A stretch of 34,681 bases of DNA from a virus (IMGVR_UViG_3300022602_000255:1-34681); one strand, 5' to 3'; numbered from the stretch's first letter, positions 16,011 to 24,084 are shown. Notes: generated from the sequence alone by a model not told the origin. Translations and numbers: made by a program.

Positions 16011-16937
16011 TTAAGCTCCTGATCTTTGTTTAGCAACCTGACGGGCATAGTCCTCTAATGAGACACCAAGCCGCTTGGCGATGTTTACCTGACTTGTAGT
16101 AAGTACGATTTTTTTAGACGCTGTACTCCTAGACGCAGGTGCAACTATCGACTTTTTCTGGGGTGGAGGAGATGCATCCACTTCAGTGTCGCTTTCAAAA
16201 GCATCTGGGAACCTAGTACGCATTTCGGAATCAATTCTTCGGTAGTACTCTTCGCTCGATGGATTTAATCGCTCATCTTGCGTGAGTTCCTCGTGTATGG
16301 CAAGCGCATAACTGGTCATGCGCCGATTTTGCCCGAACCAAGGATTCTTATCTTTCCAGGCCTCCGCCTTTCGGTCTAGCTGCGCTGGTTGCGTTACCTG
16401 CGTTTGTACCTCATTTCTTTCCTCTTGTAAAGGGGCTGGCTTGAAATTATGTAACTCTCTTGCCTTAATTGTCACGGCAGTTAGTTCACTTTGTGCTTCA
16501 GCCAGAGCATCAGAGTCCCCCATTTCATAAGCAGCTTTGTACTTATTCTTAGCGGACTGAAGCTCATTTTCAACCACTTTCTTTGCCTGTTCCAGCAAAG
16601 CAGTTTGCCCTTGATTCAGGGAACCTTTGAGTTTTTTATTCTCCTCTACTACGGACTGCGCCAGCTTTAATGCTTCCTCGCGCTCACGGTATGCCGCTTC
16701 TTTAGCACGGCGCTCATCGTGATATCCCTTGGTAAAGTGTTTAATCCGCTTCTTTACGGAGTCGTTGTAAGTTTCCAATTCATCATCGGAAAACTCTTTT
16801 GGCGGTTCATCGGCGGGCTTGCGTCCACGATCTGGCTCAGGAGTATCGTCAACAATTTCAAGTTCAGGAGCTTCCTCAACTTCAATTTTGTCCTCTACTT
16901 CATCTGGGAATTTAAATTCTCTTTGTTCAGTTGCCAT
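16011..16937 (-). CDS. Probable scaffolding protein
   Basis: This is a 308-residue, highly charged protein. The N-terminus is acidic (VEDKIEVEEAPELEIVDDTP). Residues about 55-165 form a long predicted coiled coil (SVKKRIKHFTKGYHDERRAK, REREEALKLAQSVVEENKKL, KVVENELQSAKNKYKAAYE). The C-terminus is basic with a possible capsid-binding helix (SQVNIAKRLGVSLEDYARQV). Charge pattern, helical content and position between portal and capsid are typical of phage scaffolds, which guide shell assembly and then leave. No protease motif is seen. Confidence 0.65.
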   Translation of the reverse strand: MATEQREFKFPDEVEDKIEVEEAPELEIVDDTPEPDRGRKPADEPPKEFSDDELETYNDSVKKRIKHFTKGYHDERRAKEAAYREREEALKLAQSVVEENKKLKGSLNQGQTALLEQAKKVVENELQSAKNKYKAAYEMGDSDALAEAQSELTAVTIKARELHNFKPAPLQEERNEVQTQVTQPAQLDRKAEAWKDKNPWFGQNRRMTSYALAIHEELTQDERLNPSSEEYYRRIDSEMRTRFPDAFESDTEVDASPPPQKKSIVAPASRSTASKKIVLTTSQVNIAKRLGVSLEDYARQVAKQRSGA

Positions 16938-16946
16938 GTTGTTTCC

Positions 16947-17351
16947 TTATGCTGCTCGTTGAATACCGCGAGGATCTTGCACAGTGGCTTCAACTTGATC
17001 GTCTTTGATCAAGCGGAATTCTTTGCCGTGTATTTTGATTCGCGTACCAGAGTTGGGGCGAACTATTACAAAGTCACCTTCTTTGCATGATGGCCCAGAT
17101 GGAAATCTGGTTGTATCTTTGTATGCATCAGGCCCCATCTTTATGACGAACAGTACCGGTGTCAGTACCTCTTCAAAATGCATGGTTTGTGATGATTTAA
17201 TTAACTCTCCTTCGCCTTCAAATTTTTCATCTACTTCCGGCAGTACCGTTAGCAAATGAAACGTTTTAGGTTCGGGAAGTTGCGTTGCTTTATCTTCGGC
17301 CTTCTTGTTAAGAATTCCAGACAAGTCTACGGCTTGAACATCAAAGTTCAT
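16947..17351 (-). CDS. GroES-like co-chaperonin
   Basis: This is a 134-residue protein. From about residue 32 it follows the 10-kDa chaperonin plan: LLTVLPEVDEK (first strand), a flexible loop at 45-62 (GEGELIKSSQTMHFEE) where GroES has its GroEL-binding mobile loop, VLFVIKMGPDAY, GDFVIVRPNSGTRIKIHGKE and LIKDDQVEATVQDP at the end. Phage co-chaperonins such as T4 gp31 cap the host GroEL and allow folding of the coat protein. Its place between portal and scaffold fits this. The first 30 residues are an extra basic/acidic extension. I am fairly sure of the fold. Confidence 0.75.
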   Translation of the reverse strand: MNFDVQAVDLSGILNKKAEDKATQLPEPKTFHLLTVLPEVDEKFEGEGELIKSSQTMHFEEVLTPVLFVIKMGPDAYKDTTRFPSGPSCKEGDFVIVRPNSGTRIKIHGKEFRLIKDDQVEATVQDPRGIQRAA

Positions 17352-17384
17352 AGTTTTCCTCCGCAGGGGGCTATAAAAAAGCTT

Positions 17385-17409
17385 ACCGATACACCCCCGC
17401 CATATCGGT
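17385..17409 (-). terminator. Possible weak terminator
   Basis: On the minus strand ACCGATA and TATCGGT form a 7-bp stem with an 11-base loop, followed four bases later by TTTTTT. It lies between the 67-aa gene and the GroES-like gene. The large loop and the offset T run make it uncertain; it may only tune readthrough. Confidence 0.35.
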
Positions 17410-17417
17410 TCGCCGGG

Positions 17418-17621
17418 TTATTCGTTGTTTTCGTCTTCTTTGAAACGCTGCATCATGGTGTCTATCTCTCCTTTGCAAAGGGACAAGCCCTTGAAGACAC
17501 CGCACATTTCAGAATACTCGGCATAGTCTCTGGCACTTTTACCAGCCAATGCAATTGCATATTGGTCTTCAATCTGCTTGATCTTTACCAATAGATGTTC
17601 AAGTATTTTGTGTTCCATCAT
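17418..17621 (-). CDS. Small helical protein coupled to the portal
   Basis: This is a 67-residue protein. It is mostly charged helix (EHKILEHLLVKIKQIEDQYA, KGEIDTMMQRFKEDENNE) with one central AGKSARDYAEYSEMCGVF stretch. The ATG overlaps the portal stop (ATGA), so the two are co-translated. Small helical proteins after the portal are common in phages but their role is unsettled. Confidence 0.6.
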   Translation of the reverse strand: MMEHKILEHLLVKIKQIEDQYAIALAGKSARDYAEYSEMCGVFKGLSLCKGEIDTMMQRFKEDENNE

Positions 17622-20188
17622 TCACCCTTTTTAGGCTCTTGTTTTCTAACGTTCTGAGCTTTAGCCTGTTGCTCAGCCTGTTTCTCACGGATATCGTTCA
17701 TCCTCTTAGCCGTTTCCTCAGCCAGCGTCATGCGTTGCATTTCTTGGGCCTCCCTGATCTTTGCCATCTGCTGATCTTGCTCCATGCGTTGTGCGTGTTG
17801 TTCTTGCAACATTTGCAAATCAAGCGCGTGTTGTTGCTGGTTGTGCATTAAGTTTTGCTGGGCTTCAGCAATCTTTTTTTGCTCTTCAATCGCTGGATTA
17901 GGCCCGGCTTTTTGTTGGGCTTGCTGAGCTTTGATCTGCAACTCTTGCTGTTTAATAGCTAGATCGCCATCAACTTTCTTAGCCTTAGTCTGCGCTTCCA
18001 TCTGAGCAATTTGCAATTCAGCTTGTTGCATTTGAACCAGAGGATCTTGTGCTTGTTGCTGTGCTTGCTGTTGCGCGGCTTGACCTTTACTCTGCTGTAA
18101 AACTTGCTGAGCTGCCTGAGCCGTGAGCTGAGAAATTTGAACTTCAAGCTCTTGTGGCATATCTTCATCTGGAGCAGGTAACGTAGCACCCAGTTGTTGC
18201 TGGATCTTATTCCTATACTGGAATGCCAAGTGCTCAGATATATGCGCCATGATGGCTGCGCCCATCTGTTGCCCCATAGGACTTTGACCAATCTGCGCCT
18301 GGAGTAAAGGATCTTGCATCATTGCCTGGTGAACCGCAATATGTGCATCGTGATCCTGGTACATAAACGCCTTGGTTGGTTTTCCTTTTAAGAAAGCCAT
18401 GTTCTCTGATATTGGGTCTCTTGGTTTTTGATCGTCTTCAGTAGGAACAATATCCTCGGCATTAGGTATTCCAATTACATCTAACATCTGTCTGTGTAAC
18501 TTGGGTAAGTTATAAATCTGGGGCGCTTGCTGTGCCATCTGCATTGCAGCCTGATACTGCATAAGCCTTTGCGCCATCGTAGAACTATTGGGATCACTGA
18601 CTGGTATAACTTCAACCATGTCGTAATCACTTTGCTTCGCGCTTTTATCTGCTTTCTCAGGATCGTATTCATAATCCATCGGTGCAAAGTCACGGATCAT
18701 TGGCTTGAGCAGTTTGAATTCCTGCTTCATAGAGTAATGAACCCTAGCTTGTACCGCACTCATGGTCTTAAGCTGTCTCTCTAATAGAGCAAGCGTAGTT
18801 CCGACCGGTGCATTTGCTGACATATCACTGATATTCATGTCAGATATTGCGCCAAGCTTTCTTGCCTCGTCAGTAATCGTGGCAAGTAATCCACTGAGTA
18901 CAGAACTGGGTTCTTTATAAGGCAACGTCATTATGTTGTCCTTAATTGAACCCCCAGGAACGTCAACATCCCTGAATTCGCCCGGTGCAATCGGGGTATC
19001 GTCACCTTTTACGCGCAATCCGCGAGCTTTTAGACCGCCGGGCAGGTTGGCCAGTGATCCAGCGTCCACCAATTGACGAATAATCATCGTACCGGCTCTA
19101 GCATAACCACCAATTAAGTGAATAAGACCAAATCCGTAGGCTCCAAAACCAGGAATATAGGTATATTGAACAAAATGTTGCCTTTTAAGGTGCTTTTTAT
19201 CCCCTTGTTCCCAGTTTCTACGGATAGAAAGTACTTTATTCGACCCTCTTTCAATCGTAATAACATAAGGAAGGGCTATTTCGTTCTCATCTTCATCACC
19301 CGGCATCACATAATCCACATGGATCTCGGCCAAATGGTATCTATCGTCATCCGTAATTGAGTATCCAGCTTCGTCAGCCTTCTTTTTCTCAATGTCAGTC
19401 GGTATATGCATGGGTTCACCCAGCTCAACCTCCCTATAAAAACCACTTACTTGTAATTTTTTGATTTCATTTTTGGTCTTACGCATCATATGTGTGACGC
19501 GCTCGCAGTGCATTACACCGCTAGACCCATATGGCATGATCAAATCTTCTGCGCCAACATACATGGCTACTGGTCTACCAAGATTTTGATCTGGATAAAG
19601 CTTTTTAAACGCTGATCCAATAAGACCTAAGTTAAGTAAAAGCCTTTCATGTTCAGGACGGTACTCTGGCATCTTCTCTACCAGATAATAGTTCATGTGA
19701 TTCTGAACTCTTTGCGATGCTTCCATCTTGAGGCGGTCTATCGCCCCCATGATTTCCGTTTTTACCGGGCCAGCCGCAGGAAACGTTTCAGTAATCGTTT
19801 CTGCTTGGAACCTAATCCCAGCTTCTGTAAGCACCGTGCTGAAAACACCACAAGCTCCGTTCCAAGGTTCCGTTCTTTCTTCATATTTCATCCCCAATAC
19901 TTCAAGACCTTTGACATATGTTTCAGCCCAGTCCTTACGGGAATGAACATCCGCATCCACTTCTTCCATCAACTTTTGAGCCAAAGACTGAAGCTCGCCT
20001 TCATCCATGTCTTCAGCCAAGTTAGCGTAAAAATCTTCCGATCCTTCGTGTTCATGTTTTGGATCTAAGTCAATTTCAATCCCGCCAATGCCAACGTGCA
20101 CGGCCTCTGGATTTTCAACTTCAATCTCTATATCCGGTTCAACCGTATTGAGTTGCGGAACGTTTGAATACAATGCTTTATCTAACAT
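17618..20188 (-). CDS. Portal protein (P22-like)
   Basis: This is an 856-residue protein. The acidic N-terminus (NVPQLNTVEPDIEIEVENPE) and core (RKDWAETYVKGLEVLGMKYEERTEPWNGA in part, LLLNLGLIGSAFKKLYPDQ, VPGGSIKDNIMTLPYKEPS, GTTLALLERQLKTMSAVQAR) match large P22-type portals, which form the twelve-fold ring for DNA entry and exit and hold TerL and the tail. From about 680 on the chain is Gln/Ala-rich (QAAQQVLQQSKGQAAQQQAQ) and probably a long coiled-coil barrel like that of P22. It directly follows TerL and a small membrane protein. Confidence 0.85.
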   Translation of the reverse strand: MLDKALYSNVPQLNTVEPDIEIEVENPEAVHVGIGGIEIDLDPKHEHEGSEDFYANLAEDMDEGELQSLAQKLMEEVDADVHSRKDWAETYVKGLEVLGMKYEERTEPWNGACGVFSTVLTEAGIRFQAETITETFPAAGPVKTEIMGAIDRLKMEASQRVQNHMNYYLVEKMPEYRPEHERLLLNLGLIGSAFKKLYPDQNLGRPVAMYVGAEDLIMPYGSSGVMHCERVTHMMRKTKNEIKKLQVSGFYREVELGEPMHIPTDIEKKKADEAGYSITDDDRYHLAEIHVDYVMPGDEDENEIALPYVITIERGSNKVLSIRRNWEQGDKKHLKRQHFVQYTYIPGFGAYGFGLIHLIGGYARAGTMIIRQLVDAGSLANLPGGLKARGLRVKGDDTPIAPGEFRDVDVPGGSIKDNIMTLPYKEPSSVLSGLLATITDEARKLGAISDMNISDMSANAPVGTTLALLERQLKTMSAVQARVHYSMKQEFKLLKPMIRDFAPMDYEYDPEKADKSAKQSDYDMVEVIPVSDPNSSTMAQRLMQYQAAMQMAQQAPQIYNLPKLHRQMLDVIGIPNAEDIVPTEDDQKPRDPISENMAFLKGKPTKAFMYQDHDAHIAVHQAMMQDPLLQAQIGQSPMGQQMGAAIMAHISEHLAFQYRNKIQQQLGATLPAPDEDMPQELEVQISQLTAQAAQQVLQQSKGQAAQQQAQQQAQDPLVQMQQAELQIAQMEAQTKAKKVDGDLAIKQQELQIKAQQAQQKAGPNPAIEEQKKIAEAQQNLMHNQQQHALDLQMLQEQHAQRMEQDQQMAKIREAQEMQRMTLAEETAKRMNDIREKQAEQQAKAQNVRKQEPKKGE

Positions 20189-20197
20189 ATTAAATCC

Positions 20198-20410
20198 TTA
20201 AATTACTCTTGATAAAGAATGAGTTTTTTTCATTTCTTCATAAGACACGCCAAACTCTTTTAAACTACTTTCTACATAAGACAAATCTGGCGCAGGATAT
20301 GGGCGAGCACTCTTTAGTTGTTTAACTTGAATTTTCAAAGAAATAATTGTGTGCTTTAAATAAAGCCAAGCAATTATTTTTAATAAAATATTATCTATGA
20401 ATTTCAACAT
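20198..20410 (-). CDS. Small protein with hydrophobic N-terminus between TerL and portal
   Basis: This is a 70-residue protein. Residues about 5-27 (IDNILLKIIAWLYLKHTIISLK) are hydrophobic and may form one membrane segment or an amphipathic helix. The rest is soluble and basic (IQVKQLKSARPYPAPDLSYV...). There are 8-9 bases to each neighbour and an AAGGAATG-type ribosome site. The gene is more AT-rich than TerL and portal, which may mean later acquisition. Function unknown. Confidence 0.55.
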   Translation of the reverse strand: MLKFIDNILLKIIAWLYLKHTIISLKIQVKQLKSARPYPAPDLSYVESSLKEFGVSYEEMKKTHSLSRVI

Positions 20411-20418
20411 ATCATTCC

Positions 20419-21900
20419 TTAATAATAAGCTCTACGCCTTTTCCAGTATTGAGGTTCTTCTTCCTCATCACTGGGTAATCTTAAAAACCCACCCTGCCTA
20501 AATCTAATCAACGCCTGGCTTGAGCTATCCACATAGTCATCATGTTCCGCATTAGGGAACCTGGCCATCTCTTCAATTAAATCATCCGCCCACCGTTTAT
20601 CTGGCGCCCATACTTTCCCTGAATTAAACAAATCGGCCACACTATTAAGCCGCACAAATTTGTCATTTCCACGGGTAGGAGTGTACTCGCTAACCGGTAT
20701 TCCCATAGATCTTAATTCAAACACAAGCGGAGCACCAGCTGCTTTTGCCTCAACAATAAACGCATCGGGCTGCCATTCTTTATATCCTTCCAGCGCAGCT
20801 TTCTTGAGTGCAGGAAATTCCAGCTTATCTCTATATGCATCAAGGAGAATAATATGTTTATCAGTCGGGTCTTCGTTTAAACTAAAAACACCCCAGGTCG
20901 TACACGCAGAATAATCCGCCCGCTCCGATTTTGTAAACGCAGTATCCCAACTCTGAATAATAAAATCACAAGGCGGCGGCATATCACTCTTCCACCTTCT
21001 CCACGATTCCCGCTTAATAATCGCGCCCTCTTCACCAGTTGGCTGCTGCTGATACTGGGCGTTCCACTTGTATATCCCAATCTCTTCTTTAACAGCGGAC
21101 AATTCTTTAAGCGGCCAAAACTCAGGCCATAGCGGATTACCAGACGGCATGATCGCCGGTAACTCAATAACCTCCCAGTCCTCGCCGGAGGCGTTACGCA
21201 AAATTTTGCCAGTTAAGTCCTTGTCACTCCACCGTGTCATCACAATCACAATCCGACCACCAGGTTGCAGACGCTGACGCGGGCCAGATGTATACCATTC
21301 AAACACAGAGTCAAATACAGTCGGATCCCCTTGGGCTAACCTCGCCTCCTGCTCAGAGTGAGGGTCATCAATAATCATTAAGTCCGCGCCTTTACCCGTC
21401 ATCGTACCGCCCACACCAATTGCTATATATTCACCCCCAGCATTGGTGTTCCATTTACCAGCGGCCTTACTATCAGCAGCCAAAGCAATACCAGGAAAGA
21501 TAGAATCGTATTGCTCGCTATCCACCAAATTACGAACCTTTCTACCAAATCCAACAGCCAAATCGGCAGTGTTACTCGACTGGATAACTTTCTTATCAGG
21601 ATAGTTACCAAGGAACCAACTAGGCAAAAGGTAAGATGCAAACTCAGACTTAGTATGCCGAGGAGCCATATTGATAATAAGACGCTTACAATCCCCATGT
21701 ACAACCTCTTCAAATTTTTTAGCCATCACAGCGTGGTGTCTGCCGTGCACAAACCCCGGCCACATATATTTCACATAATCCAAAAAGCTCTGCTGACACT
21801 TTTCCCTTTGAAGCGCGTCCTTGTACTCCGTCATTTGTTTTAAAAACTTCTCTTGCTCGGTAGCCGGCAAGCGAGACAACAACTCTTCAATCTGGGACAT
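20419..21900 (-). CDS. terL: Terminase large subunit
   Basis: This is a 493-residue protein. The ATPase part has a Walker A-like MAPRHTKS (78-85) with the deviant form common in this terminase family, Walker B MIIDDP (175-180) and a coupling segment VIVMTRWSDKDLTG. The nuclease part shows QSWDTAF (D319), FIVEAKAAG (E384) and HDDYVDSSSQAL (D454-D458), as expected of an RNase H-fold nuclease that cuts concatemers. It drives DNA into the prohead through the portal encoded downstream. Start: ATG six bases after AGGA. It overlaps the regulator upstream by 14 bases. Length is normal for the family. Confidence 0.93.
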   Translation of the reverse strand: MSQIEELLSRLPATEQEKFLKQMTEYKDALQREKCQQSFLDYVKYMWPGFVHGRHHAVMAKKFEEVVHGDCKRLIINMAPRHTKSEFASYLLPSWFLGNYPDKKVIQSSNTADLAVGFGRKVRNLVDSEQYDSIFPGIALAADSKAAGKWNTNAGGEYIAIGVGGTMTGKGADLMIIDDPHSEQEARLAQGDPTVFDSVFEWYTSGPRQRLQPGGRIVIVMTRWSDKDLTGKILRNASGEDWEVIELPAIMPSGNPLWPEFWPLKELSAVKEEIGIYKWNAQYQQQPTGEEGAIIKRESWRRWKSDMPPPCDFIIQSWDTAFTKSERADYSACTTWGVFSLNEDPTDKHIILLDAYRDKLEFPALKKAALEGYKEWQPDAFIVEAKAAGAPLVFELRSMGIPVSEYTPTRGNDKFVRLNSVADLFNSGKVWAPDKRWADDLIEEMARFPNAEHDDYVDSSSQALIRFRQGGFLRLPSDEEEEPQYWKRRRAYY

Positions 21901-22294
21901 CTAAATTCCTAAAATTTATATACACCGGCCGCACACTCCTATCCATCCCCTTCATCTTCTTTAACACCCCAAGCTTAACCAGCCGATCTATTATCTCGTG
22001 CGTACTCCCCAAACTCTTACTCTTCCTGTGCTCCATCACCTCTCTCACAGTCGGCCCATATCCCCTCATCTTCCAATACTCATCTATAAATATAAATACG
22101 TTTGCTTGGTTTTTTGTCATCTTAAGTTCTAAACACTGTTCGTAATTTAGATCCTTTCGTTTTGCAATCATCTTAGTATTTAATACTTTAGTGGGGTGGC
22201 ACATGAAACGTTTAGTGTGACCCCCTAAAATAGTTCTAATTAAACGCTCTCTCTTGCGTTCCATTAATTCTAAATACTTACTAACTGGATCCAT
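21887..22294 (-). CDS. LexA-like winged-helix DNA-binding protein (no peptidase domain)
   Basis: This is a 135-residue protein if it starts at the ATG 22292-22294, which follows GAGGAG at seven bases. An upstream in-frame ATG (22346-22348) has no ribosome site and would run through a direct repeat. The C-terminal half (MTKNQANVFIFIDEYWKMRG, GPTVREVMEHRKSKSLGST, IIDRLVKLGVLKKMKGMDRS) matches the LexA DNA-binding domain pattern, including the GxxPTVRE turn. LexA's autocleavage domain is missing. Sitting between TerS and TerL it may regulate late genes or act in packaging. Confidence 0.65.
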   Translation of the reverse strand: MDPVSKYLELMERKRERLIRTILGGHTKRFMCHPTKVLNTKMIAKRKDLNYEQCLELKMTKNQANVFIFIDEYWKMRGYGPTVREVMEHRKSKSLGSTHEIIDRLVKLGVLKKMKGMDRSVRPVYINFRNLDVPD

Positions 22295-22305
22295 TGCTTT
22301 GCTCC

Positions 22306-22349
22306 TCAGTCCTATAGTCCTGCATTCTTCAGTCCTATAGTCCTGCATT
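22306..22349. repeat. Two 21-bp direct repeats, possible operator
   Basis: A 21-base unit (core AGTCCTATAGTCCTGCAT) occurs at 22306-22326 and 22329-22349 with no mismatch and a 23-base period. Each unit itself contains two AGTCCT half-copies around CTATAG-like sequence. It lies in the gap just before the LexA-like gene, close to its ribosome site, so it could be the site that protein binds. Confidence 0.6.
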
Positions 22350-22369
22350 TTTTTATATATTTTTTTTGA

Positions 22370-23134
22370 CTATGCTGATTTAAGACCGAGGGGGTCATCA
22401 TTGTTTTTGGAGGGTGGGTGTGGAATATTTTTAGATAGTGATTGAGGGTCTGGAATAGTATGCGTGGGTGCTAGTGACTCCGTCTGAGCTGAAGTGGGGG
22501 TCGGGGCGGGGTGGGTCTGCGCGTCCTGGAAACTTTCCCCGGCCTCCTGCTCCTGCTCGTTCGCGCTCTGCGTGTGCTCTGTTAATTGTGGCGCGGTTAG
22601 TTCGTTGAGTAATGAGTCGGCATCGCGGGCAATTACATCTTCTGCCGAGCTATTCACTAAAGAGCTAATCTCTTTTAATATCTTGGCCTTTATATCCTCG
22701 CTTGAGTGTATAACCTTGCTCTCTGTCCTGTGCGTGAAGAGACTTACCTCCGTCATTGTGCCAATGGTGCGGGCGCATTGAACCTTAACCGCCTGGGAAG
22801 TCTCGGGGTTTGTGAGCACATCGACCAGCGTAGAGACGGCCAAGGAGCGCAGGCCTTCCGCGGTTTGATATTTCATCACTTCATTCGCCCGGTTTATAGC
22901 CTCTATGGTTTGGGCTATGTTCGGGTTTGATCTGAGCTTTGACGCTTCGACCTTCGCAGTATTTGGCTTTGCCTTCGCACTATAAGCCCTGCGATATGCT
23001 CCCGAGCCTGTCTCTCCTTTGACTATCTCTTCAGCAAATCTCTTTTGTTTCGGTGTTAATCCTTTACCCAGGCCTCCGAGCACATCCACAAACGGATTGT
23101 TTTTAATCTCCTCCTTTATTGTTGCTCTAGGCAT
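22370..23134 (-). CDS. terS: Terminase small subunit
   Basis: This is a 254-residue protein. The core LTPKQKRFAEEIVKGETGSG, AYRRAYS, NTAKVEASKLRSNPNIAQTI matches the HTH region of the Terminase_2-type small subunit, which recognises phage DNA and feeds it to TerL. Residues about 95-160 are helical (VSTLVDVLTNPETSQAVKVQ) and probably make the ring. The last ~65 residues are Pro/Ser/Gln-rich and disordered. GGAG lies at a good distance before the ATG. It is the first gene of the late operon, directly behind the control region, with TerL one gene later. Confidence 0.85.
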   Translation of the reverse strand: MPRATIKEEIKNNPFVDVLGGLGKGLTPKQKRFAEEIVKGETGSGAYRRAYSAKAKPNTAKVEASKLRSNPNIAQTIEAINRANEVMKYQTAEGLRSLAVSTLVDVLTNPETSQAVKVQCARTIGTMTEVSLFTHRTESKVIHSSEDIKAKILKEISSLVNSSAEDVIARDADSLLNELTAPQLTEHTQSANEQEQEAGESFQDAQTHPAPTPTSAQTESLAPTHTIPDPQSLSKNIPHPPSKNNDDPLGLKSA

Positions 23135-23170
23135 TTAAACTGCTCCGCTTCGCTGTTAATAATGGGCGCG

Positions 23171-23199
23171 ATCATACCAGAACACAACCAGAACTGCAA
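23171..23199 (-). promoter_or_regulatory. Extended -10 promoter candidate for the late operon
   Basis: On the minus strand TTGCAG (23194-23199), a 17-base spacer ending TGG, and TATGAT (23171-23176) give an extended -10 (TGnTATGAT) with a weak -35. It lies 37 bases before the TerS start. A weak -35 fits a promoter that needs an activator or phage factor. Confidence 0.5.
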
Positions 23200-23225
23200 C
23201 CAGGCGAGACAATCGCCCGCTTTAA

Positions 23226-23254
23226 TATTGCATGAGCCGGGATTGTATGCAATA
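23226..23254. promoter_or_regulatory. Inverted repeat TATTGCAT/ATGCAATA, operator candidate (distal)
   Basis: TATTGCAT at 23226-23233 and its exact complement ATGCAATA at 23247-23254 are separated by 13 bases. The same half-sites recur at 23333-23351. The site lies upstream of the -35 of the minus-strand promoter candidate. Confidence 0.55.
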
Positions 23255-23297
23255 GATAAAAGCTATCGACTTTCAATTTTGCATAGAAACAATTCAA

Positions 23298-23326
23298 TTT
23301 ACAAGGTAAACGCAATACTTTAAGAT
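23298..23326 (+). promoter_or_regulatory. Sigma70-type promoter candidate for the plus-strand island
   Basis: TTTACA (23298-23303), a 17-base spacer and TAAGAT (23321-23326) form a -35/-10 pair. The start point would fall in the palindrome at 23333-23351, so a bound repressor would block it. The first gene starts 48 bases after the -10. Confidence 0.55.
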
Positions 23327-23332
23327 CACGTT

Positions 23333-23351
23333 ATGCAATAGGTTATTGCAT
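23333..23351. promoter_or_regulatory. Palindromic operator candidate ATGCAATA-ggt-TATTGCAT
   Basis: A perfect 8-bp inverted repeat with a 3-base centre overlaps the expected transcription start of the plus-strand promoter. It uses the same 8-bp half-site as 23226-23254, in opposite arrangement. Such placement is typical of a repressor or autoregulator site. Confidence 0.65.
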
Positions 23352-23373
23352 TAACTACTAAGGAGCTTACACC

Positions 23374-23601
23374 ATGACCAACGAACAATTATTACAGATC
23401 AAACAATCAGAGGCTTTTAGACGTTCAGCGAACCGCATGGAACGCGCGAACGCAGGGAGCTTTGCTACTGCTATCGCCCGGGCTTACTACTGCGCGGACA
23501 CAAACAATGCTCGCAAATTAGAGCAGGGATTTGCCGAGCTATTCCAACGCTTTATGAGTCCGGATGAGCTAGCACTATTCCGCGAGCCGACAACCGTTTG
23601 A
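23374..23601 (+). CDS. Small hypothetical protein, first gene of the plus-strand island
   Basis: This is a 75-residue, mostly helical protein (NEQLLQIKQSEAFRRSANRM, GSFATAIARAYYCADTNNAR, FAELFQRFMSPDELALFREP). The start follows AAGGAGCTTACACC, a leader reused before several genes here. It is the first gene behind the operator-covered promoter. Similar proteins occur, to my memory, on proteobacterial plasmids and mobile elements, but I know no function. Confidence 0.65.
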   Translation: MTNEQLLQIKQSEAFRRSANRMERANAGSFATAIARAYYCADTNNARKLEQGFAELFQRFMSPDELALFREPTTV

Positions 23602-23605
23602 ACCC

Positions 23606-23624
23606 TTGGGGACTTGTTCCCCAA
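23606..23624 (+). other. Intercistronic hairpin
   Basis: TTGGGGA (23606-23612) pairs with TCCCCAA (23618-23624) around a five-base loop, right after the first gene's stop. There is no T run, so it is more likely an mRNA stabiliser, processing site or attenuator than a terminator. Confidence 0.5.
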
Positions 23625-23643
23625 TAACTTAGGAGCTTAAAAA

Positions 23644-23832
23644 ATGCTAACTCTATCAACTGAAACCCCTCAAACCTATTTCACTCGAGACCAGGCCGAG
23701 CGCATTTGCTCACAGTGCACCGCGGACGAGACGGAGGGATGGACTTACAAAGTAGAAAACGTCAACAACTCTAAGAAACTTGTTGCTATTCGCGTATTTG
23801 ATGAAACCAACCACCCTCTAGGGTACTTCTAA
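23644..23832 (+). CDS. Small hypothetical protein
   Basis: This is a 62-residue protein (TYFTRDQAERICSQCTADET, EGWTYKVENVNNSKKLVAIR, VFDETNHPLGYF). The order helix-Cys-x-x-Cys followed by WTY.V and a final V.DE....LGY strand is a small alpha/beta pattern I associate with uncharacterised mobile-element proteins. The single Cys pair could bind metal only as a dimer. The leader is AGGAGCTTAAAAA, of the shared type. Confidence 0.65.
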   Translation: MLTLSTETPQTYFTRDQAERICSQCTADETEGWTYKVENVNNSKKLVAIRVFDETNHPLGYF

Positions 23833-23844
23833 GGAGCTTACACA

Positions 23845-24084
23845 ATGAACCACATACCAAGAACCGCATTAAAAGATATTAGCCTCAGAATGAATGAGGG
23901 CTATGACCTGGGGCTAGCACTGTTCCGAGTCTCTAACCATTACGCGCTCGACCGCCAACAACTGCGCGAGGCATACGAAAGAAAGATTAAACGTGAGGAG
24001 CTTGCCTCTAATACCCTGCTCGCGCTCGGTATGCTTTCCGCCTTCCTTTGCCCGGTTTTCTTTTACTTACTCGCAAGGGCTTAA
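23845..24084 (+). CDS. Small protein with C-terminal membrane segment
   Basis: This is a 79-residue protein. The N-terminal 50 residues are charged helices (DISLRMNEGYDLGLALFRVS, RQQLREAYERKIKREELASN). Residues about 55-77 (LLALGMLSAFLCPVFFYLLA) form one membrane span, so the soluble part probably faces the cytoplasm. It begins after AAGGAGCTTACAC and its last codons are themselves the ribosome site of the next gene (GCAAGGGCTTAA). A tail-anchored helix protein could act on host membrane processes; this is inference. Confidence 0.65.
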   Translation: MNHIPRTALKDISLRMNEGYDLGLALFRVSNHYALDRQQLREAYERKIKREELASNTLLALGMLSAFLCPVFFYLLARA

